A stretch of 54,807 bases of DNA from Clostridia bacterium (GTDB taxonomy: Bacteria; Bacillota; Clostridia; Christensenellales; Borkfalkiaceae), in the NCBI GenBank assembly GCA_029059705.1, contig JAIDVM010000024.1, forward strand, positions 1-54,807, read 5' to 3'. Within the stretch, counting starts at the first letter, position 1. Each line of letters opens with the position of its first letter. Position numbers and translations under genes: made by a program. This document shows, in pieces, positions 35,549-43,069 of the stretch. The notes under the pieces are model-generated. The model was not told the origin of the DNA, searched no databases, and saw only the letters and a list, made by a program, of their open reading frames with translations.

Positions 35549-36580
35549 ATGAAAATGACTTTCCGCTGGTACGGCGAAAAAGACAGTATTCCTCTTGAAT
35601 ATATCAAGCAAATCCAAAACATGAGCGGCGTTGTGACCGCCGTTTACGATACGCCCGTAGGCGAAGTGTGGGAGCTTGACAAAATCAAAAGGCTTAAAGA
35701 GCTTTGCGATAAAGCGGGCTTGGAAATGGAAGTTATCGAATCCGTTCCCGTGCACGAGGATATCAAGCTCGGCAAGCCTTCGAGGGACAGATTAATAGCC
35801 AACTATGCCGAAAATATCCGCAATTTGGGCAAAGTGGGAGTAAAGTGCATTTGCTACAACTTTATGCCTGTGTTCGATTGGTTCAGAACGAATTTGCATT
35901 ATGTTCAGCCTGACGGAAGCGTATGTCTTTCTTACAGCGAAGCCGACTTTAACAAATTGGATAAGCATAACCTGCGCTTGCCCGGCTGGGACGAAAGCTA
36001 TACGAGCGAAGAATTAAACGGCTTGCTTGCCGAATACAAGAGCGTCACGCACGAAAAACTGTTTGAAAACCTCGTGTATTTCCTTAACGGCATTATGCCG
36101 GCGTGCGACGAAACGGGGATAAATATGGCAATTCACCCCGACGACCCGCCTTGGGATATATTCGACTTGCCGCGCATTGTGGGAAAGGAAGAGGATTACG
36201 ACAGACTTTTCAAGGCTGTGCCCAATAAACACAACGGCATAACGTTCTGTACGGGCAGCTTAGGTGCGGGCAGATTTAACGATTTGCCTAAAATGGCGGC
36301 TAAGTATGCAAACCGCATATACTTTGCGCATTTGCGCCAGCTTAAATTTACTAACGAAACGGACTTTTACGAAAACGGACACCAGACGTCCTGCGGCAAC
36401 GTGGATATTTACGAAATTGCAAAGGCGCTCGTAAAAGGCGGTTTTGACGGTTATATCCGCCCCGACCACGGCAGAAATATCTGGGGCGAGGACGGCAAGC
36501 CCGGTTACGGACTTTACGACAGAGCTTTGGGTGCGGCTTACTTAAACGGCTTGTTCGAAGCGGTTGAAAAAAATAAATAA
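35549..36580 (+). CDS. uxuA: D-mannonate dehydratase
   Basis: 343 aa. Converts D-mannonate to 2-keto-3-deoxy-D-gluconate in glucuronate breakdown. The N-terminus MKMTFRWYGEKDSIPLEYIKQI, the MAIHPDDPPWDIFDLPRIV segment, TFCTGSLGAG, and the C-terminal YIRPDHGR with metal-binding residues are characteristic of UxuA. It is in an operon after the transporter and before a mannonate/fructuronate dehydrogenase-type SDR. Confidence 0.93.
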   Translation: MKMTFRWYGEKDSIPLEYIKQIQNMSGVVTAVYDTPVGEVWELDKIKRLKELCDKAGLEMEVIESVPVHEDIKLGKPSRDRLIANYAENIRNLGKVGVKCICYNFMPVFDWFRTNLHYVQPDGSVCLSYSEADFNKLDKHNLRLPGWDESYTSEELNGLLAEYKSVTHEKLFENLVYFLNGIMPACDETGINMAIHPDDPPWDIFDLPRIVGKEEDYDRLFKAVPNKHNGITFCTGSLGAGRFNDLPKMAAKYANRIYFAHLRQLKFTNETDFYENGHQTSCGNVDIYEIAKALVKGGFDGYIRPDHGRNIWGEDGKPGYGLYDRALGAAYLNGLFEAVEKNK

Positions 36581-36593
36581 AGAGGATTTATTA

Positions 36594-37451
36594 ATGAAAA
36601 AAGAATTATTGCCGATAGGCGTTGATTTAACCGGTAAGGTTGCTGTAGTTACGGGTGCGGGCGGCGTGCTCTGCTCGCTCATGGCCGATGCATTGGCGGC
36701 TGCGGGCGCAAAAGTGGCGCTTTTGGACAGAAATCTCGAAGCTGCGGAAAAGTATGCAAAAGCAATAGTAGCGGACGGCGGCATCGCAAAGGGCTATGCG
36801 GCTAACGTGCTCGAAAGAGAAAGCCTTGCCGAGTGCCATAAAAAAGTGCTTGCGGACTTCGGCAAATGCGACATTTTAATTAACGGCGCGGGCGGCAACA
36901 ACCCCAAGGCGCAGACGGATAAGGAATATTACGAAGACGGTGATATCGACGCCGATACGAAATCGTTTTTCGATTTGGATAAGGACGGCGTAGAGTTCGT
37001 GTTCAATCTTAATATGCTCGGCACGCTTTTGCCCACGCAGGAGTTTGCAAAGGATATGCTCGGGCGCGAAGGTTGCAGCATATTAAACGTTTCAAGCATG
37101 AACGCGTTTACACCGCTCACCAAAATCCCCGCATACAGCGGCGCAAAGGCGGCTGTTTCCAACTTTACGCAATGGCTTGCCGTGCATTTTTCAAAAATCG
37201 GCATACGCGTAAATGCAATCGCCCCCGGTTTCTTTTCAACAAAGCAAAACGCCGCGCTTTTGTGGAACGCGGATGGTACTCCCACGGCGCGCACGGGCAA
37301 GATACTTGCGGCTACGCCAATGGGCAGATTCGGCGAGGCGGAAGAACTGCTCGGCTCGGTGCTGTTCCTTGTTTCAGATAAAGCGGCGGGCTTTATTACG
37401 GGCGTGGTGTTGCCGATTGACGGCGGCTTCTCCGCGTATTCCGGAGTTTGA
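36594..37451 (+). CDS. uxuB: SDR oxidoreductase, probable D-mannonate oxidoreductase
   Basis: 285 aa from the ATG at 36594, preceded by AGAGGA. Rossmann motif TGAGGVLCSLMADAL, NINGAGGN-type motif (ILINGAGGNNP), and catalytic Tyr-Lys in YSGAKAAV. B. subtilis uses an SDR of this kind (YjmF) as the UxuB of glucuronate metabolism. Position right after uxuA supports fructuronate-to-D-mannonate reduction. Uronate isomerase (uxaC) and KDG kinase/aldolase are not in the window. Confidence 0.82.
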   Translation: MKKELLPIGVDLTGKVAVVTGAGGVLCSLMADALAAAGAKVALLDRNLEAAEKYAKAIVADGGIAKGYAANVLERESLAECHKKVLADFGKCDILINGAGGNNPKAQTDKEYYEDGDIDADTKSFFDLDKDGVEFVFNLNMLGTLLPTQEFAKDMLGREGCSILNVSSMNAFTPLTKIPAYSGAKAAVSNFTQWLAVHFSKIGIRVNAIAPGFFSTKQNAALLWNADGTPTARTGKILAATPMGRFGEAEELLGSVLFLVSDKAAGFITGVVLPIDGGFSAYSGV

Positions 37452-37492
37452 TTTTACCCAACATTTTTGTTTTTTAAATTTTTTCTCCAAAA

Positions 37493-37533
37493 CACGGGCG
37501 GGGGGACAATTGTTCCTCCGCCCGTGATTTTTT
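37493..37533 (+). terminator. Terminator of the uxu operon
   Basis: Long stem beginning CACGGGCGG and ending CCGCCCGTG, followed by ATTTTTTT. Confidence 0.88.
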
Positions 37534-37561
37534 TGTTTCTGCTTTGACTTTTAACTGCATA

Positions 37562-37590
37562 TTGACAAAATTGCCGAAATACGGTAGAAT
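37562..37590 (+). promoter_or_regulatory. Promoter of the small lipoprotein gene
   Basis: TTGACA (37562-37567), 17 bases, TAGAAT (37585-37590), 47 bases before the start codon. Confidence 0.7.
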
Positions 37591-37637
37591 TTGATTAAAG
37601 ATTTTACAAGAATTTTTTTTGTATGGGTGAGAAATAT

Positions 37638-38144
37638 ATGGCAAAAAAGATAGTTGGTTTTATAACAATAATCGGGGCAATAATAATGAGTTTATTTTGT
37701 TTGGCGGGTTGCAAGGTACCATACAACGCCGAAATAGTAAGTGACAGCTATAACTACTCTGGTGAATGGCTAAACGAGAATTTTGTAAAAAATAATTATA
37801 CTGCTTGGTCGAATCATGAAGGTGTATTAATAGATGGTTCGTTTCCAAAATCAAGAACATTCGTAATTAAAAGCGAAGAGGAAAAATGTAACATATTAAA
37901 CGGTGATTTTGACGTTGTGGTAAATTTTAAGCAAGAGATGCTTATAGTTTATACTTGGACTATAGATAATATTAGACCTTGTTATATTAAAAGCGTAAAA
38001 CTAATAGACGATGTTTTAAATATTAATTTCTATGTAGAACCTTTACCACTAGGTCATGGGGGCGCATGTATGCCTTATCAGCGTTGGTTTGTCATTAAGT
38101 TGGATTTATTGTCGATAACGTCTGTTGAAATTAAAGAATTATAA
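37638..38144 (+). CDS. Small uncharacterised lipoprotein
   Basis: 168 aa from the ATG at 37638 (GGGTGA ribosome site; an in-frame ATG lies at 37623 but has no ribosome site). Lipoprotein signal peptide with LAGC lipobox. The mature part is small, polar and beta-rich, with no recognised domain. It is AT-rich compared with the uxu operon and has its own consensus-like promoter. It ends at the bidirectional terminator next to the island remnant, and may be an accessory gene. Confidence 0.75.
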   Translation: MAKKIVGFITIIGAIIMSLFCLAGCKVPYNAEIVSDSYNYSGEWLNENFVKNNYTAWSNHEGVLIDGSFPKSRTFVIKSEEEKCNILNGDFDVVVNFKQEMLIVYTWTIDNIRPCYIKSVKLIDDVLNINFYVEPLPLGHGGACMPYQRWFVIKLDLLSITSVEIKEL

Positions 38145-38175
38145 AAATTACAATCATAAATGCAATATTAAAAAA

Positions 38176-38202
38176 GCGGTCTCAATGAGACCGCTTTTTT
38201 TA
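38176..38202. terminator. Bidirectional terminator, left copy
   Basis: GCGGTCTC-AAT-GAGACCGC with A-run before and T-run after. A related hairpin (GCGGTCT...AGACCGC) follows the intact GGGtGRT gene at 48668-48687; the pair belongs to the duplicated island ends. Confidence 0.9.
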
Positions 38203-38237
38203 TCGAATTAAATCAAAGCACAATATTCTGTGTTTTC

Positions 38238-38309
38238 TTATTTAGTCATTGCTTCCTGAACGGCAACCGCAACTGCAATCGTTGCGCCGACCATAGGGTT
38301 GTTGCCCAA
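38238..38309 (-). pseudogene. Remnant: last 24 codons of the GGGtGRT gene
   Basis: On the minus strand this reads LGNNPMVGATIAVAVAVQE-AMTK-stop, against GMGNNPMVGATVAVAVAVQE-GMTK-stop at the end of the intact gene (48733 onward). Homology stops abruptly at 38309. There is no upstream part of the gene here. It is the detached 3' end left by insertion of the island. Confidence 0.88.
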
Positions 38310-38449
38310 GAAATTTCGGGGGTTCAAATCGTCTTAATATGTATCAAGAAAGCTCAATTTTTTCGCAAAAAATGGCTTTAAGACGCGATAATGGGGCTGA
38401 AATTGTGCTAATCTGTATTTATCCATTTTTATATGTATTTGCGTACAAA

Positions 38450-38534
38450 GTTGAACTAATGTTGAACTGAGAGTCGTTTCAACCCTATGGTTTTTGCCGT
38501 TTTTCAGGTCTTATAAATCAACCCTATGGTTGGA
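38450..38534. repeat. Left end repeats of the island
   Basis: GTTGAACT (38450) and ATGTTGAACTG (38459) words, then CAACCCTATGGTT (38480-38492), then CAACCCTATGGTTGGA (38519-38534). The last is a perfect 16-bp match to 48446-48461. The block 38450-38492 aligns with 48607-48650. CAACCCTATGGT is the reverse complement of the target core ACCATAGGGTTG at 38290-38301. The rest of 38310-38690 shows no gene. Confidence 0.8.
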
Positions 38535-38696
38535 CAAAAATTCTTTCATTCTGATATTTACAGATTTATATAAATTAAGACAAATGGAAACACTTTAAAA
38601 CATCTAATAGAGTTGGCTTTTCTTATTTCTTATTCATTTATACAAAATCAGCAATATATCCAATATCTAAAATGAATATATAAATAATTACAAGTG

Positions 38697-38725
38697 TTGA
38701 CAAATTAAAAATTGTATGTTATAAT
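38697..38725 (+). promoter_or_regulatory. Consensus promoter of the pPIWI-RE operon
   Basis: TTGACA (38697-38702), 17 bases, TATAAT (38720-38725). A perfect consensus, so basal transcription should be strong. Confidence 0.85.
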
Positions 38726-38782
38726 TTGGACGTACTAGAGAAAATTTAATTAAAAAAGACCTAAGAAAAAATTTATTTATAT

Positions 38783-38813
38783 GGCGTCTCTTGTACAAAG
38801 AGATGCCTTTTTG
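38783..38813 (+). promoter_or_regulatory. Terminator-like hairpin in the pPIWI-RE leader (possible attenuator)
   Basis: Stem GGCGTCTCTT / AAGAGATGCC (one G-T pair) around GTAC, followed by TTTTTGTTT, between the consensus promoter and the ribosome site AAGGAG. It looks like an intrinsic terminator ahead of the coding region and could limit read-through into the operon. Confidence 0.6.
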
Positions 38814-38826
38814 TTTAAGGAGAAAA

Positions 38827-39969
38827 ATGGAAATTATACATTTGCGCAAAGCGTTCTGGTTTATTGCCAGAGGATTGATGGAAAAAGATAAGCTATTAAA
38901 ACAGAACCCTCATAGTTATCCGTACAGTATGAATTTGCAGCGTGGCATCAATATGTTTTTGGCGACAGCGATTGAAATCGGGGGAATGGGGGAAGATATA
39001 TTTGATTATTCCGACGAGAACGCTTTTTTATCGAAATTCATATTAAAGCCTGTTAACGAATGGTTTGACGGTTGGGATATTAAAGCGTGCGAAAAATTGA
39101 AATTGAGAGAGCAACCGTTTTATTTTTACGATGCGTTGTCGTATCGTAGAGGAAATGGGAGTGAGCTTTATGTGCCAAGTGAAGAGTGTATAGAGTTTTT
39201 AGAAACGCAGGAAAAAGGCAATGTCAACGAACCGAAAGACAGTATAATTGAAGAGACTGACGAGTACTCGTTGTATGAGCAGCTGAAAAGATTAAATCAG
39301 GATAATTATTGTAAGGTAAGAAAATTTGTAATAGAACACCCGATTATTGATGACGGTGTTTTGAGGGAAATACGATGCGATTTAGCCGATGTAACAGCCG
39401 CATACGCAATTACTTTGGCCTATGAACCTTTCGAAGAAAAAGCGTATTGTTGTCCTGTCTGCGGTTGGACGATGACGAAAGATGCGTACGGCTACATATG
39501 CATGTCAGACGATTGTTTAAAAAAGCGACCTTCTAAGGAATTAGACGGAACTAGTCGCTCAGTTTATAGATTAAAAAAAGGTATAATGAGGTATTTCGCC
39601 ATTCCGGGAAAATTGGAAATAGAAATTGCCTCTTTCTGTGAGAGAAACAATTTGGAGTATTCTCTGTGGCCATATATGGATAGATACGATATAGAAATTG
39701 TTTTTCCAGATAATTCTAAGTGGGAAGTTGACGCAAAGGCGTATAGTAACCCGATTTCTTTGCGAAGCAAAATTGAAAAAGACGGTGGCTTTCCATCCGG
39801 AGATTACCAAAAGGGTTTTTATGTGGTTCCAAACGAATGTAAGAGAAGAATCACAAATTATACAAATATAGTAAATAAATGCTTATCAGGACAAAAAAAC
39901 GTGATTTGCGTAACGTTAAGTAAAATTAAAGCTTTAATAAAAGCAAAATTGGGTGAATGCAATGAGTGA
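38827..39969 (+). CDS. pPIWI-RE-associated REase-type nuclease with zinc finger
   Basis: 380 aa from the ATG at 38827, 4 bases after AAGGAG. The N-terminal ~200 residues are helical and unrecognised. A Cys cluster follows (CCPVCGWTM...CMSDDC, about residues 208-232), probably zinc binding. Near the C-terminus Asp288 (YDIEIVFPD) and Asp302-Ala-Lys304 (EVDAK) fit a PD-(D/E)xK nuclease core. In pPIWI-RE three-gene islands a REase-fold protein accompanies the helicase and PIWI protein; position and motifs fit that role. It overlaps the helicase gene by 8 bases. Confidence 0.72.
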   Translation: MEIIHLRKAFWFIARGLMEKDKLLKQNPHSYPYSMNLQRGINMFLATAIEIGGMGEDIFDYSDENAFLSKFILKPVNEWFDGWDIKACEKLKLREQPFYFYDALSYRRGNGSELYVPSEECIEFLETQEKGNVNEPKDSIIEETDEYSLYEQLKRLNQDNYCKVRKFVIEHPIIDDGVLREIRCDLADVTAAYAITLAYEPFEEKAYCCPVCGWTMTKDAYGYICMSDDCLKKRPSKELDGTSRSVYRLKKGIMRYFAIPGKLEIEIASFCERNNLEYSLWPYMDRYDIEIVFPDNSKWEVDAKAYSNPISLRSKIEKDGGFPSGDYQKGFYVVPNECKRRITNYTNIVNKCLSGQKNVICVTLSKIKALIKAKLGECNE

Positions 39970-42900
39970 AAGAAACAACGAAACTTACTATGAACCATTA
40001 GCGGCAAGCTTTAGCAATATGGAAAACGCTATGTCTTTAAAGCGGTTTGCTTCAGTGGAAGCGGTGTTATATCTTTTAATGACTTTTTCTTCTGAACCAG
40101 ATCCAGGAAAAGCGTACCTATTGTTTACGGGTTATCATCTCATAAACATGAACCAAAGTGGTAAACAAGACTATATATTACAGTGTGCTCGTTTGACTTT
40201 GGGTTATTATAGATCAAAAAAGTTTTGGCAGGATGATTATAAAGAATACAAAGCGTCGCGATATAATGGCTTGCGGGCATTTGAATTTGAAACGCTTGAA
40301 GACGGTAAAATAATTTTACAGAAGGCTCCTGACGGTTATCCTTTTAAATTTGATGACCGCATGAAGGAATGGGAAAAATTTTGGCAGACTAATATTTTTG
40401 AAAACAAAAATTACCCTACAGCGGATGATGGGAAATTTACATATTATTTCGACAATAACGGAGGCAGGGAAAATTCCAAGAAAATGCAAGTAGAATTTTC
40501 TTGCAGATATAATTACGCAATTTCAGAAGAGTCTAAAAGCGGAAGAAACGGTAAGGCAGAACCTATTACTGTAACAATAGATGAGTTGCTCGACTGTGCT
40601 AAGGAAATGTCCGCGATCAATAAGGGTGACCACTGTTATGATGTTCTAAAAAGCAATGTAATTAAATCTGTAGATAATGGCGGTAAAGTTTTCGTTGCAA
40701 CGGAGTTAACAATACAAGAAGTTGTTAATATTGTAGGCATGGTTGGTTCGGGGAAATCCACGCTGATAAAAGTACTTGCGTTTTGGGCAAGCAAAAACGG
40801 GAAAAGAATAGTCATTGTTTTGGATACGGTTGTAGATGTATTCAATATGCAAAGTTACTTTGAAAACTTAAAAATTGACAGTTGTCCTTTAGTCGGTAGA
40901 AAAGAAAGGTTAAAATATATAAATCAGATTGTACGTGACGGACAAACTTGTTTGTCACGAGATGTATCGAAATACCTTACTAATGCGTGTGTAATTGATG
41001 GAATGAATGAAAGCGAGGATGCATGTGTTGTTTATGGTAAAGAGCCTTGTTATTCTCTTTATAAGAGCAACCGTGCTTATATATGTCCGCATTTCGATGT
41101 GTGCAATGGTACAAGAATGTTGCGTGAGTGCTACACAAAAAATGTCGTTCTTACTACTGTCGCAGGCTTTGCAATGACGAGAGTAGGTAAAAACAGAGAG
41201 GCGTTTTTCAACTGCGTGTTGGATTCTTTTGATATTGTAATCTTTGATGAAAGCGATAAGGTTCAAAAAACACTTGACAGATTGTTTATGCCAGATACGA
41301 GCTTTAACGCATATATCAATGAGTGCGCCAACGATTGCAGTTACTATATGCAATTATCGAGCATTGAACGAAACAAGAACCGCGCAAGATTACACTATGA
41401 TGAATTGCAAAGAAAGAGTGTATCGGTTTTAAATTGTCTAATATACGCATTAAAGCGGGATCTAGGTTCGTGGAACAAATTGGAGTTTGGTGACTGGTTT
41501 TCGGCAATGTCTCTGCTTGATGATTTGCAACAGGATAACAAGTATAAACTATCAAATGAACTTTATAATCGAATATATAGTTTAATGGATTATGATGAGG
41601 AAAAAAGCCTTGACAGAGAGCTACAAAATGTTATGAAAGTTTCGTGCGATAGCTCGGATTTTGATGTGTTTGATTCTCTGTATAATCAGTGGGTAAGTAA
41701 TAACAAAGATATTTTTGAACGTAAAGGGCAGGACAAGCGTACAGCGGAAATACAGGATAACAGAATAAAATTAATTTTGTGTTTGATTTATTTTGACAGT
41801 TTTGTGCGCAAAGCGAGCGATGCATATTGCGCTTCACACGAAACGTCATACGGGCAAAACGAACTGTTTGAATTTCTGCAATCAGGATTCAAAGAGCAAC
41901 AATGGGTTTTACCCTCTTCGCTCTGCGGGAACTTATTTGGTATTAAAAAGAGCAATGAAGACGATATTGTTTTGTTTAGACAATTTGCTTTCGGGCGAAG
42001 CCTTATGAAGGATTTGCCCTATTTGCGTTTGAATGAAGAGGGCAAACCTATTGGTCCGCATATAATAATGCTTTCTGGCTCAAGTTGGGCGGCAGGGTCT
42101 TATGAATATCATGTTACCCGCGCCGTCAACTATATTATAGAAGCGGATGTGAAGAAAAGAGAATTTTTGGCGAGAACAAAATTTTTTGAATCGGGATTTA
42201 TAGAAAGAGTATCTGGTGCGCCGAAAGATAAAAAAGCTGAAATGCTTAGAATTGTAACACAAAAATCTTCGGACAGCATAATAAACGAATTTTACAGAAA
42301 ACAAGGGAAGATTTTGCTTATAGTCAATAGCTACGATCAAGCCCGAATTGCACAAGAAGCGCTACAGTTTGAACTGTCAAAAAAATCTTGCGTAGCTAAA
42401 GTTTTTAGAATGGTGTCGGACTCTTATTCTAAAAAGCTTGACGAAAGCGTTATCCGTCGCGGTGAAATCGCTAAATTTGCTTTTATGGATGCCGACATAT
42501 TGATAGCCCCTGCGATTTCGATAGAACGAGGATACAATATTGTTGACGATAGCGGACACTCTGCTCTCGGTTCTGTTTTCTTTTTGGTTCGTCCAATGTC
42601 TGTTCCTGATGATATTCAGGATAAAGGCAGTAAACTTAATGGATACATGGAAGCGCATATGGAACGCCACGAAGGGGAATCTTTATGGAGCTACAATATG
42701 AGAATCAGGCAGGAAGCAATGATCTTTTGGTCTAAATTAACGGGGCATAAGGCGTATGGCTTGAGCGAATTGGATGAAGAGGAACAGAAGGATATTGTAT
42801 CAACATTGTTTGTATTGATTTTGCAGATATTTGGGCGATTAGCTCGCATTACAGATATGAATAAAATAGCTCCTAGAGTTTATTTTATGGACGGAGCATT

Positions 42901-43069
42901 TCGCAAGCCACAAACAGTAAACGGAGAATCAAGCGGATTTGATTGTTTGGATAGTTTGGGTAAATATCTTGATGAACTTTTTGAAGCTGAATCAAGTGCA
43001 GAAATTGCAAAAACATTATATGAGCCTTTCTATAAAGCATTTAAAGGAGGAATTAATTATGGCGGGTAA
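39962..43069 (+). CDS. DinG/XPD-like superfamily 2 helicase of the pPIWI-RE system
   Basis: 1035 aa from the ATG at 39962 (GGGTGA ribosome site); a GTG 9 bases earlier is an alternative. The N-terminal ~240 residues are a family-specific region. Walker A is GMVGSGKST near residue 260. A cysteine cluster typical of an Fe-S helicase domain lies between about 343 and 390 (C..., EPCYSL, ICPHFDVC). The DEAH-type box is IVIFDESD near 425. Motif VI is QIFGRLARITD near 957. DinG-type helicases are the standard partner of pPIWI-RE proteins. It overlaps the pPIWI-RE gene by 11 bases. Confidence 0.8.
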   Translation: MSERNNETYYEPLAASFSNMENAMSLKRFASVEAVLYLLMTFSSEPDPGKAYLLFTGYHLINMNQSGKQDYILQCARLTLGYYRSKKFWQDDYKEYKASRYNGLRAFEFETLEDGKIILQKAPDGYPFKFDDRMKEWEKFWQTNIFENKNYPTADDGKFTYYFDNNGGRENSKKMQVEFSCRYNYAISEESKSGRNGKAEPITVTIDELLDCAKEMSAINKGDHCYDVLKSNVIKSVDNGGKVFVATELTIQEVVNIVGMVGSGKSTLIKVLAFWASKNGKRIVIVLDTVVDVFNMQSYFENLKIDSCPLVGRKERLKYINQIVRDGQTCLSRDVSKYLTNACVIDGMNESEDACVVYGKEPCYSLYKSNRAYICPHFDVCNGTRMLRECYTKNVVLTTVAGFAMTRVGKNREAFFNCVLDSFDIVIFDESDKVQKTLDRLFMPDTSFNAYINECANDCSYYMQLSSIERNKNRARLHYDELQRKSVSVLNCLIYALKRDLGSWNKLEFGDWFSAMSLLDDLQQDNKYKLSNELYNRIYSLMDYDEEKSLDRELQNVMKVSCDSSDFDVFDSLYNQWVSNNKDIFERKGQDKRTAEIQDNRIKLILCLIYFDSFVRKASDAYCASHETSYGQNELFEFLQSGFKEQQWVLPSSLCGNLFGIKKSNEDDIVLFRQFAFGRSLMKDLPYLRLNEEGKPIGPHIIMLSGSSWAAGSYEYHVTRAVNYIIEADVKKREFLARTKFFESGFIERVSGAPKDKKAEMLRIVTQKSSDSIINEFYRKQGKILLIVNSYDQARIAQEALQFELSKKSCVAKVFRMVSDSYSKKLDESVIRRGEIAKFAFMDADILIAPAISIERGYNIVDDSGHSALGSVFFLVRPMSVPDDIQDKGSKLNGYMEAHMERHEGESLWSYNMRIRQEAMIFWSKLTGHKAYGLSELDEEEQKDIVSTLFVLILQIFGRLARITDMNKIAPRVYFMDGAFRKPQTVNGESSGFDCLDSLGKYLDELFEAESSAEIAKTLYEPFYKAFKGGINYGG

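Noticed and set aside
38312-38330. GGGGGTTCAAATC resembles a tRNA T-arm next to the left island end
   Set aside because: No acceptor stem, anticodon arm or CCA partner can be paired around it, so a tRNA or tRNA fragment is not supported.
42939-43058. Longer start for the pPIWI-RE gene inside the helicase gene
   Set aside because: It would overlap the helicase by over 130 bases with no ribosome site, whereas the ATG at 43059 has AAAGGAGG at the right distance.
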